A DNA stretch of 64,000 nt from Chloroflexota bacterium (lineage in GTDB: Bacteria; Chloroflexota; Dehalococcoidia; Lucifugimonadales; UBA3495). The notes below the pieces were generated by a model. The model ran no database searches. It was given only the letters and a program-made list of their open reading frames with translations, and was not told the DNA's origin. Made by a program: the position numbers and the translations under genes. Positions 7,425-15,344 of the stretch are shown here, piece by piece. The first letter of the stretch is position 1. Each line of letters starts with the position of its first letter. Where the stretch lies: NCBI GenBank assembly GCA_009840165.1, contig VXOG01000028.1:91937-155936 (forward strand). Direction: 5' to 3'.

Positions 7425-8741
7425 ATGCGCGCGAAACCGGGAGTGACCAAAACCCCGGCTGTCGAAAAACCGCTAACCGCCAGCGGTAGCAAGTACCTAC
7501 TTGAACGTATCGTCAAGTGGGTGCTTTTTCTTTTGGCGACCGTTTCCGTCCTGACCACCGTCGGCATCATATCCGTCCTGCTCTACGAGGGCATTCAGTT
7601 CTTCACTTCCGACTTCTACCAGGAGAAGCACAGCGAGCTGGAGGTCACCGGCGAGGCGGCTGGGCTCGCCGCCGAATCGGCTCCAACGACCCTGGCCCCC
7701 GGCATCGTGCCCAGGGTGGTCGTGCGTTCAACCACCGATGCGCTGATCTTCGTCAACTGGGATGCGCCGACCGTAGGCCGGGCCCCAGTCTATTACGACG
7801 TAGCCATCACTCCCAACCTCGGCCTGGACTTGACCGACTGCGCCAATCTCTCCGCCGAGCGCACCTCGTGCGTTATATCCGACGCCGGTCTCGGCCGTTC
7901 CTACAAGGTCTCGGTGGCCGCGGTCGCCGGCGTGAGCAAAGGAGTCGCGCTGGAAACTGAGTCCTTCCAGGTCCCCGAAAAGGTCCGATGGCACCGCTAC
8001 TTCACCGACACCAAATGGCGTACCCTGCTGGTGCCTCGTTCCTACGGAATCTGGCCCCTGCTGGTCGGCACCATGATGATCGCCGTCCTCGCCATGCTGG
8101 TCGCCGTCCCCCTCGGCCTCCTCAGCGCCATCTTCCTCAGCGAATATGCCCATCCCAGGCTGCGCGCCATCGCGAAGCCAATACTGGAAGTCCTCGCCGG
8201 CGTTCCTACGGTCGTTTATGGCTTCTTCGCCCTCTTCTTCATCACCCCGCTGCTCCGGACCATCAGCGACGACGTGGGCATCTTCAACGCCCTGTCCGCC
8301 GCCATCGTGATGGGCGTGATGATTGTTCCCATGGTCTCCAGTTTGAGCGAAGACGCCATGCGTGCCGTTCCCATCTCCCTCCGCGAGGGCGCTTACGCCC
8401 TCGGCGCGACCAAGGTGGAAGTTGCCACCAAGGTGGTGGTTCCCGCCGCCCTCTCCGGCATCGTCGCCGCCTTCATCCTGGGCATGTCCCGCGCTGTCGG
8501 AGAAACCATGATCGTTTTCATCGCCGCCGGCCAGAACGAAAAACTCACCTTCAACCCTCTCGACCCGGTCAACACCATGACCGGCTTCATGGCCACCACC
8601 AACTTCAGCGACAACGCCATACCCGGAACCGCCCAGTTCCAGGCTCTGTTTGCCGTTGGCATCACCCTGTTTGTCATCACCCTGTTGATGAACCTGCTGA
8701 GCCAGTTACTGGTCGCCCGATTCCGTGAGGTTTACGAATAA
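7425..8741 (+). CDS. pstC: Phosphate ABC transporter permease PstC with an extracytoplasmic insertion
   Basis: A 438-residue membrane subunit of the high-affinity phosphate importer. Residues about 31-54 form the first membrane helix. Residues about 64-186 are an insertion absent from usual PstC proteins (about 300 residues); its core (TTDALIFVNWDAP, PVYYDVAI, GRSYKVSVAAVAG) has the strand pattern of a fibronectin type III domain and two cysteines 10 residues apart. From about residue 190 the normal permease follows (YGIWPLLVGTMMIA, the EAA loop REGAYALGATKVE, RAVGETMIV). The ATG was chosen because a promoter lies inside the longer ORF-track version. It overlaps pstA by one base (TAATG). Confidence 0.9.
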   Translation: MRAKPGVTKTPAVEKPLTASGSKYLLERIVKWVLFLLATVSVLTTVGIISVLLYEGIQFFTSDFYQEKHSELEVTGEAAGLAAESAPTTLAPGIVPRVVVRSTTDALIFVNWDAPTVGRAPVYYDVAITPNLGLDLTDCANLSAERTSCVISDAGLGRSYKVSVAAVAGVSKGVALETESFQVPEKVRWHRYFTDTKWRTLLVPRSYGIWPLLVGTMMIAVLAMLVAVPLGLLSAIFLSEYAHPRLRAIAKPILEVLAGVPTVVYGFFALFFITPLLRTISDDVGIFNALSAAIVMGVMIVPMVSSLSEDAMRAVPISLREGAYALGATKVEVATKVVVPAALSGIVAAFILGMSRAVGETMIVFIAAGQNEKLTFNPLDPVNTMTGFMATTNFSDNAIPGTAQFQALFAVGITLFVITLLMNLLSQLLVARFREVYE

Positions 8742-9643
8742 TGGCAGTCGTGCTTGAACAGGACTACAATCGCCGGCTTTCGGCCCGGAAGCGCAGGGCC
8801 AGGATGTTCTACGCCGTCTGCGTGGCTGCCGTCGTCATCGCCCTTGTTATGCTGGTCGCGCTGCTCTACAGCGTGATTTCGGAGGCCGTCCACTGGTACA
8901 GCCTGGAAGGTACCTCGTTGAACACTCTGTTCACGGAAGGGCCGTCCAGCAAGGCCATCAAGTCGGGTCTTTTCCCCGCCATCATAGGGACCCTTTGGGT
9001 CATGGCAATCTGCGTGTTCGTTTCGTTCACCGTTGGCGTTTCTGCGGCGGTCTATCTCGAGGAGTATTCCGGCGGCAGCCGCATCGCCGAGTTGATCCAG
9101 ATCAACATCCAGAACCTGGCCGCCGTCCCGTCAATCGTGTATGGTATCCTCGGGCTCAGCATATTCGTGGCCCTCTTTGCCCTCGGCAAGAGCACCCTCG
9201 CCGCCGGCCTTACCCTGGCTCTGCTGATCATGCCCGTGGTGATCGTGTCGTCCCAGGAGGCCATACGCGCTGTGCCGTCGTCCATCCGCGAGGGCGGCTA
9301 CGCTCTGGGCGGAACCCGATGGCAAGTCATTTGGCGTCTAGTCCTTCCCCAGGCCATGCCAGGCATCTTGACCGGCATCATCCTTGCAGTCAGCCGCGCT
9401 ATGGGGGAGGCCGCGCCATTGGTCATCATGGGCGCCCTGTCCTTTGTGTCCTTCGCGCCCGCCCATCCGCTCGACCGCTTCACCGTGCTTCCCATTCAGG
9501 TCTACGTGTGGATTTCCAAACCGCAGGAGGAGTTCCACCAACTGGCCGCCGCCGGCATCATCGTGCTGCTCATCATGCTGCTCGGCATGAACGCCTTTGC
9601 CATCTTCCTTCGCAACCGACTCCAAAAGAACCAACGGGGGTAG
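8741..9643 (+). CDS. pstA: Phosphate ABC transporter permease PstA
   Basis: A 300-residue inner-membrane permease that pairs with PstC. A basic N-terminus is followed by a first helix (FYAVCVAAVVIALVMLVALL), and the binding-protein-dependent transport domain contains the EAA loop REGGYALGGTRWQVIWRLVLP that docks on PstB, then SRAMGEAAPLVIMGA. Its ATG overlaps the pstC stop by one base, indicating translational coupling. The next gene, pstB, begins six bases after the stop. Length and order match canonical pst operons. Confidence 0.95.
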   Translation: MAVVLEQDYNRRLSARKRRARMFYAVCVAAVVIALVMLVALLYSVISEAVHWYSLEGTSLNTLFTEGPSSKAIKSGLFPAIIGTLWVMAICVFVSFTVGVSAAVYLEEYSGGSRIAELIQINIQNLAAVPSIVYGILGLSIFVALFALGKSTLAAGLTLALLIMPVVIVSSQEAIRAVPSSIREGGYALGGTRWQVIWRLVLPQAMPGILTGIILAVSRAMGEAAPLVIMGALSFVSFAPAHPLDRFTVLPIQVYVWISKPQEEFHQLAAAGIIVLLIMLLGMNAFAIFLRNRLQKNQRG

Positions 9644-9649
9644 TCCCAA

Positions 9650-10435
9650 ATGGCTGCAAGCGCAGTTGCAACCCGTCCCGCTATTCGCGCCATCGACGTC
9701 GGGGTCTATTACGGCTCTAACAAGGTCATCGAAGGCGTGACGATGGACATGCCGGAAAACGAAATCACCGCCATCATCGGCCCCAGCGGCGCCGGCAAAA
9801 GCACTCTGCTCCGCTGCATCAACCGTATGAACGACCTAATCGAAATCTTCCGCATGGAGGGCGAGATGTGGTTCGGCGATTTCAACCTCTACGCGCCCGA
9901 TTCCGATCCCACCCAGATCCGCTACCGCATCGGAATGGTGTTCCAGCGCCCCAACCCTTTCCCGAAGTCAATCTACGAAAACGTAGCTTTCGGGCCCAAG
10001 ATCAACGGGTTCACCGGCAGTATGGACGACATCGTGGAGCAGTCCCTACAGGGTGCGGCCCTTTGGGACGAGGTCAAGGATCGCCTCAGGGAGTCGGCTT
10101 TGGCGCTTTCCGGCGGCCAGCAGCAGCGCCTGTGCATCGCCCGTGCGTTGGCCGTCGAACCCAGCGTCATCCTCATGGACGAACCTTGCTCGGCCCTGGA
10201 CCCCATCGCCACCCTGGCCATCGAAGAGCTGATGCAGGAGCTGAAAAAGCGCTACAGCATCGTCATCGTAACCCACAACATGCAGCAGGCGGGCCGCGTC
10301 TCCGACAAGACCGCGTTCCTGATGCCAGACGAGAACCGGGTCGCCCACCTCATCGAGTTTGGCGACACCCGCACCCTTTTCACCAACCCCTCCTACGAAC
10401 GCACCGAAGCATACATCACCGGGCGGTTCGGCTAA
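9650..10435 (+). CDS. pstB: Phosphate ABC transporter ATP-binding protein PstB
   Basis: A 261-residue ATPase. Walker A is GPSGAGKST at residues 44-52, the Q-loop region is [21 protein letters not shown] (a PstB hallmark), the ABC signature is LSGGQQQR, and Walker B is [13 protein letters not shown], followed by the switch histidine in VTHNMQQA. It drives phosphate import by PstC/PstA on the cytoplasmic face. It sits six bases after pstA, and phoU follows after 55 bases. Length matches the family. Confidence 0.96.
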   Translation: MAASAVATRPAIRAIDVGVYYGSNKVIEGVTMDMPENEITAIIGPSGAGKSTLLRCINRMNDLIEIFRMEGEMWFGDFNLYAPDSDPTQIRYRIGMVFQRPNPFPKSIYENVAFGPKINGFTGSMDDIVEQSLQGAALWDEVKDRLRESALALSGGQQQRLCIARALAVEPSVILMDEPCSALDPIATLAIEELMQELKKRYSIVIVTHNMQQAGRVSDKTAFLMPDENRVAHLIEFGDTRTLFTNPSYERTEAYITGRFG

Positions 10436-10490
10436 CCTTCCACTCGCCGGGCCGGCCGCGCAGACACGGGAACCATCGGGAGACGCTGAA

Positions 10491-11165
10491 ATGCTACGCT
10501 CCGACTACGACCGCAATCTGACCGACCTGCAAACTGACCTGGCCGAAATGGGCAGCCTGGTGGAATCGGCTACCCAATTGGCTCTTAGTGCCCTCGAATC
10601 CCAAAACGTCGGGCTGGCTCAACAGGTTATTGACGCCGACGACGACATCGACCGCCTGCAAGACGCTCTTGAAAGCAAGTGCGTCATGCTCTTGGCTACT
10701 CAGCAGCCGGCCGCCACCGACTTAAGGGCCGTTTTGTGCGCTGTCCACATCGCCGCCGAGCTGGAGCGCATGGGAGACTACGCCGAGGGCATCGCAAAAA
10801 TCTGCATCCGCATCGGCGATCAGCCTCTGGTCAAGCCGCTGATTGATATTCCGCGAATGGCTGAACTCGCGTTGAAGATGCTTGACGAGAGCTTGCTGGC
10901 GTACACCAGCCGGGACGAATGGCTGGCCCGCAAAGTGTGCGCCGATGACGATGCGATTGACGACCTGTACAATCAGATCTACCGCGAATTGCTGACCTAC
11001 ATGCTCTCCGATCCCAGGACCATTGAGCGCGCTACCTATTTGCTGTGGGTCGCCCACAACCTGGAGCGCATCGCCGACCGGGCCACCAACATCGGCGAGC
11101 GCGTTCTATGGCTGGTCACCGGCAATACCGTGGGCAATCGCCCCGAAAACCGGTCGTTGCGGTAG
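10491..11165 (+). CDS. phoU: Phosphate signalling regulator PhoU
   Basis: A 224-residue all-helical protein with two PhoU repeats, each with the E/DxxxD metal-binding pattern (IDADDDIDRLQ; ADDDAIDDLYNQIYRELLTYM), and the typical LERMGDYAEGIAKI and NLERIADRATNIGERV motifs. It normally links the Pst transporter to the phosphate two-component system. The ORF track starts 44 codons earlier, inside pstB; the ATG used here follows CGGGAGA and begins with the usual family N-terminus. No PhoB/PhoR pair is in the window. Confidence 0.93.
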   Translation: MLRSDYDRNLTDLQTDLAEMGSLVESATQLALSALESQNVGLAQQVIDADDDIDRLQDALESKCVMLLATQQPAATDLRAVLCAVHIAAELERMGDYAEGIAKICIRIGDQPLVKPLIDIPRMAELALKMLDESLLAYTSRDEWLARKVCADDDAIDDLYNQIYRELLTYMLSDPRTIERATYLLWVAHNLERIADRATNIGERVLWLVTGNTVGNRPENRSLR

Positions 11166-11191
11166 ATCCGAAAAATTCGCTCCGGCCAGCG

Positions 11192-11220
11192 TTGACAATT
11201 CCCGACCCCGGCAGTATAGT
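11192..11220 (+). promoter_or_regulatory. Consensus sigma-70 promoter of the sulfite reductase leader
   Basis: TTGACA and TATAGT with a 17-base spacer, the best promoter match in the window. Transcription would be expected to begin about 6-9 bases after the -10 box, which is at or next to the ATG of the cysteine-rich leader ORF (11229). It lies 27 bases after phoU. Confidence 0.8.
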
Positions 11221-11228
11221 TTTCGCAA

Positions 11229-11303
11229 ATGCAAAGTAGTTGCAAAACCGTCGCCTTCTGCACTTGTTCTTGTCCACGCACATTGGGGGCAGGACTACCC
11301 TAA
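11229..11303 (+). CDS. Cysteine-rich leaderless leader peptide (24 residues)
   Basis: This short ORF, too small for the ORF track, begins with ATG eight bases after the -10 box, so the mRNA is predicted to be leaderless. It encodes 24 residues, four of them cysteine (Cys5, 11, 13 and 15; SSCKTVAFCTCSCP), and ends at TAA. It is followed by an intrinsic terminator and then by the sulfite reductase gene. Clustered codons for the end product of the downstream pathway are the hallmark of a ribosome-mediated attenuator: slow cysteinyl-tRNA supply would stall the ribosome within FCTCSC. Mycobacteria are known to use leaderless polycysteine ORFs in this way. Function here is inferred from arrangement only. 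Confidence 0.75.
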   Translation: MQSSCKTVAFCTCSCPRTLGAGLP

Positions 11304-11333
11304 CTTGACCCGTACAGGCGCCGCCCGCTCCCA
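11284..11333 (+). promoter_or_regulatory. Predicted antiterminator pairing of the cysteine attenuator
   Basis: TGGGGGC inside the end of the leader ORF (11284-11290) can pair with GCTCCCA (11327-11333) through seven base pairs, one of them G-U, plus two more after a mismatch. The right arm overlaps the left arm of the terminator, so the two structures exclude each other. A ribosome stalled at the early cysteine codons leaves the left arm free; one that reaches the stop covers it. Confidence 0.55.
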
Positions 11334-11365
11334 CCGATTTTGCCATTGGCACGGTGGGATTTTTT
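11329..11365 (+). terminator. Intrinsic terminator in the sulfite reductase leader
   Basis: TCCCACCG (11329-11336) pairs with CGGTGGGA (11352-11359), with an inner TGCC-ATT-GGCA extension, and is followed directly by TTTTTT. It stands between the leader ORF and the GAGGAGGA ribosome site of the reductase gene, with no gene of its own to terminate, so it must act as an attenuator. Confidence 0.8.
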
Positions 11366-11388
11366 GTGTCACAACCGAGGAGGACACC

Positions 11389-13224
11389 TTGACCACCCAA
11401 GCCCAATCCCCCAGCCTGGAAGACATCCACGCATCCAGCCTCAAGCTGGCGGAAGACGCCGGCGCCATCATCCCGTTCATGGAGGATGAAATTCAGCGTT
11501 TCGACGGTGAGGTCGATCGCTTCCGCACGGGCGAGCTGGACAACACTGTCTTCACCCCGTTCCGCCTGCGTCAAGGCGTGTATGGCCAGCGCCAAGCCGA
11601 TGTGCAGATGATCAGGGTCAAGTTGCCCGGCGGCATCATCTCCGCGGATATGCTCGACTGCTTCGGGGAAATCTCCGAAAAATACGCTCCCCTGAAGAAG
11701 GGGCACATCACCACCCGCGAAAACATCCAGCTCCACCACATCCCGCTGGAGCAAACCTCTGAAGTGCTGCTCGAACTGGGCCGCGTGGGCCTCTCCACCC
11801 GCGAAGCGTGCGGCAACACCGTTCGCAACGTGGTCGGCCCCGCCACAGCCGGCGTGAGTCCAGAGGAAGTGTTTGACCCCACGCCCTACCTGACCGCATA
11901 CGTCCGTTTCGGCGTCCGTCACCCCATCACCCAGAACTTCCCCCGCAAGTTCAAGTCGGCTTTCACCGGCAACGACAAGCGGGACGAAGTGGCGGCGGCG
12001 ATCCAGGACTTGACCTTCGTTTCGCAATACCAGGAAGTGGACGGCGAGCAGCGTAAGGGCTTCAAGGTCTATTGCGGCGGCGGAACGTCCATCATGCCCC
12101 GGCTGGCCAAGCCCCTCTACGAATGGGTATCCGAGGACGACTACCTTCGCGTAGCTCTCGCGGTATGGACCGTTTTCAACAACGCCGACATCCTCCGCAA
12201 GAACCGCATGATGGCCCGCCTCAAGGTGTTGATCGACAAGATCGGCCTGGACGAGTTCCGCACTATGGTGGACGCCGAGTTGGCCAACATAGGCCCCATC
12301 GACTTCCGGCCCCTGATGGCCGCCGAAGAAATCCAGCGCGAAGACCCGCCCACGCAGCCTGCTTCATCCAACGGCAATGATTCCAGCCCGGAATACCAGG
12401 CATGGCTCAACTCCAACGTGGAATCGCAGCGGCAGGATGGCTACCACGTCATCTACATTAAGGCCGTCCGCGGCGACCTCAATCCGGCCCAGTTCCACGG
12501 CCTGGCGGATATAGTCCGCAAGTACACCGGCGGCAAGGCCCGCACCACCCAGGAACAGAACATCGTCCTCCGCTGGGTTCCCACGGGATACCTGCACGAC
12601 GTGTGGGAAGCGCTCAAAGAACTGGAACTCGCCGAAGCCGGCCACAACCACATCAGCAACGTGGTCTCCTGCCCCGGCACCGACAGCTGCAAACTGGGCA
12701 TCACTGCGTCAATGGGATTGGCTAAAGCCCTCCGGGATGAAATGTCGAACTGGAACGGCCTCGCTGATGACGCCGGCGTCGGCGACATCAAAATCAAAAT
12801 GAGCGGCTGCCCCAACGGCTGCGGCCTCCATCACATCGCCAACATCGGGTTCCACGGCGCGGCGGTCAAGGGCGTGGACGCCCAGCAGATACCGTCCTAC
12901 GAACTGTTCCTTGGCGGCAACTACGGCGACAACCAAGTTGAGGACTCTCGGATTGGCACTCGCGTCCCCAAGGTCAAGGTGCCCGCGAAGTTGGTCCCGT
13001 CGGTGCTGAAAGACATCGTCACCTACTACAAGGACAACCGCAGCGACGACTCCGAGAGTTTCAACGACTTCCTTGACCGCGTGGGCCTCGAAGAGCTTAC
13101 TTCGGTCGCTGCCCGCGCCCAGGAAGTTGGACACGAAGCCGAGGGCGGCGGCGAGATGTACTTCGACTGGGAGCGCACCAATCAGTACGTGCTGGAACGC
13201 GGCGAAGGCGAATGCGCCGTCTAG
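11389..13224 (+). CDS. sir: Ferredoxin-type nitrite/sulfite reductase (siroheme, 4Fe-4S)
   Basis: A 611-residue siroheme protein with two ferrodoxin-like/haem-binding halves. The 4Fe-4S-siroheme ligands are Cys428 and Cys434 (SCPGTDSC) and Cys474 and Cys478 (GCPNGC). GHITTRENIQLHHIP and REACGNTVRNVVG in the first half are typical of assimilatory sulfite/nitrite reductases. The start is TTG with GAGGAGGA five bases upstream; the ORF track's 122-residue extension would run through the promoter, leader ORF and terminator and is rejected. The cysteine leader upstream favours sulfite over nitrite as substrate. hemD follows after 21 bases, fitting a need for siroheme. Confidence 0.9.
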   Translation: MTTQAQSPSLEDIHASSLKLAEDAGAIIPFMEDEIQRFDGEVDRFRTGELDNTVFTPFRLRQGVYGQRQADVQMIRVKLPGGIISADMLDCFGEISEKYAPLKKGHITTRENIQLHHIPLEQTSEVLLELGRVGLSTREACGNTVRNVVGPATAGVSPEEVFDPTPYLTAYVRFGVRHPITQNFPRKFKSAFTGNDKRDEVAAAIQDLTFVSQYQEVDGEQRKGFKVYCGGGTSIMPRLAKPLYEWVSEDDYLRVALAVWTVFNNADILRKNRMMARLKVLIDKIGLDEFRTMVDAELANIGPIDFRPLMAAEEIQREDPPTQPASSNGNDSSPEYQAWLNSNVESQRQDGYHVIYIKAVRGDLNPAQFHGLADIVRKYTGGKARTTQEQNIVLRWVPTGYLHDVWEALKELELAEAGHNHISNVVSCPGTDSCKLGITASMGLAKALRDEMSNWNGLADDAGVGDIKIKMSGCPNGCGLHHIANIGFHGAAVKGVDAQQIPSYELFLGGNYGDNQVEDSRIGTRVPKVKVPAKLVPSVLKDIVTYYKDNRSDDSESFNDFLDRVGLEELTSVAARAQEVGHEAEGGGEMYFDWERTNQYVLERGEGECAV

Positions 13225-13245
13225 CAACTCCCACACGGTAACGCA

Positions 13246-14070
13246 ATGGCTGCGGCATCCCTGAACGGAAGAGTGCTGGCCTTTGTCGAGGCTCGAATGC
13301 CCGACGAAATGGCCAGCCTCATTCGCCGGCATGGTGGCGTCCCCTATGGCGCGCCTGTCCTCCAGGAACACTACCTCAAGGACAGCCCGGAGGTTCAGCA
13401 GGCGATCACGGATGTTTGCGAAGGTCGGGTTGACACCGCCGTCTTTCTAACCGGCGTGGGCGCTAACGCCATGATGGGCATCGCCGAGGCGATGGGACGC
13501 CTGCCGGAGTTTGAGGACGCGCTGCGCGATATTACGGTGGTAGCGCGCAGTCCCAAGCCCGGCCGTGTTCTGCGACGCCACAAAATCCCCATTACCATCA
13601 TGCCGCCCGAACCCTACACTTCCTCGGATCTGACTGCTGCCATGGCGGCGCTGGACCTCAGCGGCAAGAGGGTAGTTTTCCAGCGATACGGCGGTCCCGA
13701 CTCCGAGCTACCGACATACCTGCGCGAACAGGGAGCGAACTACCAGGAACTGACCCTGTATGATTGGGGTCTGCCCGACGACACCAGCCCGGTCGTCAAG
13801 TTGATCGACCGCATAGAACGCGGAGAGGTGGACGCCCTGGCGTTCACCAGCCGACCCCAGGTGCCCAACTTGTTGGACATCGCCACCCAAGCCGGCAAGG
13901 AGGAGTCGCTCAGGAGCAGCCTTGCCGGCTCCGTTGCCGTCGCGTCGGTGGGGCCCGTCTGCACCCGCAAGCTTCTGGAGCAAGGAATCAACGTTGACAT
14001 CGAGCCGGAGCACCCCCACATGGGCAACCTGGTAATGGCCGTAGCCGACTATTTCGACGGCCGCTCCTAG
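13246..14070 (+). CDS. hemD: Uroporphyrinogen-III synthase-like protein
   Basis: A 274-residue cytoplasmic protein with the bilobal HemD pattern: an N-terminal half with VDTAVFLTGVGANAMM and a C-terminal half with VDALAFTSRPQVPNLLD, the paired F-T/L-T-S-x-x-x-v motifs of the family. It cyclises hydroxymethylbilane to uroporphyrinogen III, the precursor of siroheme and haem. It is 21 bases behind the sulfite reductase in the same orientation, suggesting cofactor supply. No sirohaem-forming methyltransferase is in the window. Its stop overlaps the end of the convergent cupin gene by four bases. Confidence 0.85.
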   Translation: MAAASLNGRVLAFVEARMPDEMASLIRRHGGVPYGAPVLQEHYLKDSPEVQQAITDVCEGRVDTAVFLTGVGANAMMGIAEAMGRLPEFEDALRDITVVARSPKPGRVLRRHKIPITIMPPEPYTSSDLTAAMAALDLSGKRVVFQRYGGPDSELPTYLREQGANYQELTLYDWGLPDDTSPVVKLIDRIERGEVDALAFTSRPQVPNLLDIATQAGKEESLRSSLAGSVAVASVGPVCTRKLLEQGINVDIEPEHPHMGNLVMAVADYFDGRS

Positions 14071-14399
14071 TATTTGAACTCTTCCCGCACCGGGCTGAAT
14101 ATGTCCAGGGCGATGGCTTTGGTTTCCTGCCCTTTGGCATAGTGCTCCACGTCGCCGGGGATTATGTACATATCCCCCGGCTTGAGCACTCTCACCTCGC
14201 CGCCGATTCCCATTTCCAGCTCGCCCTCGACTATGATGCCGCCCTGTTCATGCGGGTGGGTGTGCAACGGCACCAAGGCGCCGGCCTCCACTTCCACCAA
14301 AGAGAACAGCATCTGCGCCCCCCAGAATGTCCGCGTGCGCGCGCCCTCCGCCAACTCTTTGTAGCCACGGCCGCTCGGCTCCAGAAAATACTTGCTCAT
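14067..14399 (-). CDS. Cupin-domain protein
   Basis: A 110-residue single-domain cupin. Motif 1 is HTHPHEQGGIIVEGELEMGI, with metal ligands His-x-His-x4-Glu-like spacing, and motif 2 is PGDMYIIPGDVEHYAKG with the final histidine. Such small proteins are isomerases, dioxygenases or binding proteins; the role here is unknown. Its end overlaps hemD by four bases on the opposite strand. It is the last gene of a minus-strand run, 24 bases after radC. Confidence 0.85.
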   Translation of the reverse strand: MSKYFLEPSGRGYKELAEGARTRTFWGAQMLFSLVEVEAGALVPLHTHPHEQGGIIVEGELEMGIGGEVRVLKPGDMYIIPGDVEHYAKGQETKAIALDIFSPVREEFKY

Positions 14400-14423
14400 A
14401 GGTCGTCTCCTTATTGGTTGCAG

Positions 14424-15284
14424 TCAGTCAAACCCCAACCCTTTTTCCTTCAGGCTGCTGAAGCGTCCGCCCTGTCCTATTATCAAGTGGTCCAGCAGTT
14501 CAATGTCCATCAATTTGCCGGCGGATACCAGGTCGCGGGTAACCGCCACGTCCTCGGCGCTTGGCGTCGGGTCACCCGATGGGTGGTTGTGCACCACGAT
14601 GATCGAAGGGGCGTTCTCCCGCACTGCCGGCCGTAGAACCTCCGCAGGGCGTACCGCGCTGCTGTTCACGGTGCCGATGTAGATTTGACGCTTGGCTACA
14701 ACCTGATTGCGCGTATTCAGCAACAGGACAACCAGGTGCTCTTGCGCCAAAAGCGACATCTCCGCCGCCACCAGGTTCGCGGCGTCCTGAGGACAGGAGA
14801 TCTGCGCCCTTTCCTCCGGCGCCAGCGACGCGATGCGCCGGCCCAACTCCAGGGCCGCCAGGATCTCGCAGGTCTTGGCGTCGCTCAGGCCGCGCTGGCT
14901 ATTGAGTTCAGCGTAGCCCACTCGCGCCAGCCCTCCCAGCCCCTCAAACTCCGCCAGCACCCGCGTCGCCAGGCTGATGGCGTTTTCCCCGGCGATACCC
15001 GTCCGGAGCAGAATCGCAACCAGTTCGGCGTTGTTCAGGTAGCGCGGGCCGTGCTCCCGCAGTCGTTCCCGTGGCCGTTCCTGCGCCGGCATTTGCCGAA
15101 TAGTGGGCTGGTAGGAAGGACGCTCCGGGCGACGGGGCGCTGGTTTAGCAGGGGAGGAACCCACCGGCCCGGAATTGCCGGGAGCCTCGGGATCCTTTGC
15201 TGAGACGCCGGCGATGATTTCCTCAAGATAGGCCCGGAAATCATCCAGCGCAGCGGCTTCGGCGGCCGATCCAGCTATGACCAT
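14424..15284 (-). CDS. radC: RadC/MPN(+) JAMM-domain protein
   Basis: A 286-residue protein with an unusual, proline-rich 60-residue N-terminal extension, then a RadC helix-hairpin-helix region (ERPRERLREHGPRYLNNAELVAILLRTG) and the C-terminal JAMM metalloprotease-like domain with HNHPSGDPTPSAED, which keeps the HxHx7SxxD zinc motif. Its exact role is unsettled in the family; it was once called a DNA repair protein. The ATG was preferred to the ORF-track GTG because GGAG lies six bases before it. An internal start at the family's usual N-terminus (MPAQERPR) is also possible. Confidence 0.9.
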   Translation of the reverse strand: MVIAGSAAEAAALDDFRAYLEEIIAGVSAKDPEAPGNSGPVGSSPAKPAPRRPERPSYQPTIRQMPAQERPRERLREHGPRYLNNAELVAILLRTGIAGENAISLATRVLAEFEGLGGLARVGYAELNSQRGLSDAKTCEILAALELGRRIASLAPEERAQISCPQDAANLVAAEMSLLAQEHLVVLLLNTRNQVVAKRQIYIGTVNSSAVRPAEVLRPAVRENAPSIIVVHNHPSGDPTPSAEDVAVTRDLVSAGKLMDIELLDHLIIGQGGRFSSLKEKGLGFD

Positions 15285-15344
15285 CGTCTTCTCCGGCACA
15301 AAATAGCGTCGCCGGCCAGTCTAAATCGGCTCCCTTCCATTGCG

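Noticed and set aside
11023-11388. N-terminal extension of the sulfite reductase ORF
   Set aside because: It overlaps phoU and runs through the promoter, the leader ORF and the terminator; the TTG with GAGGAGGA is the credible start.
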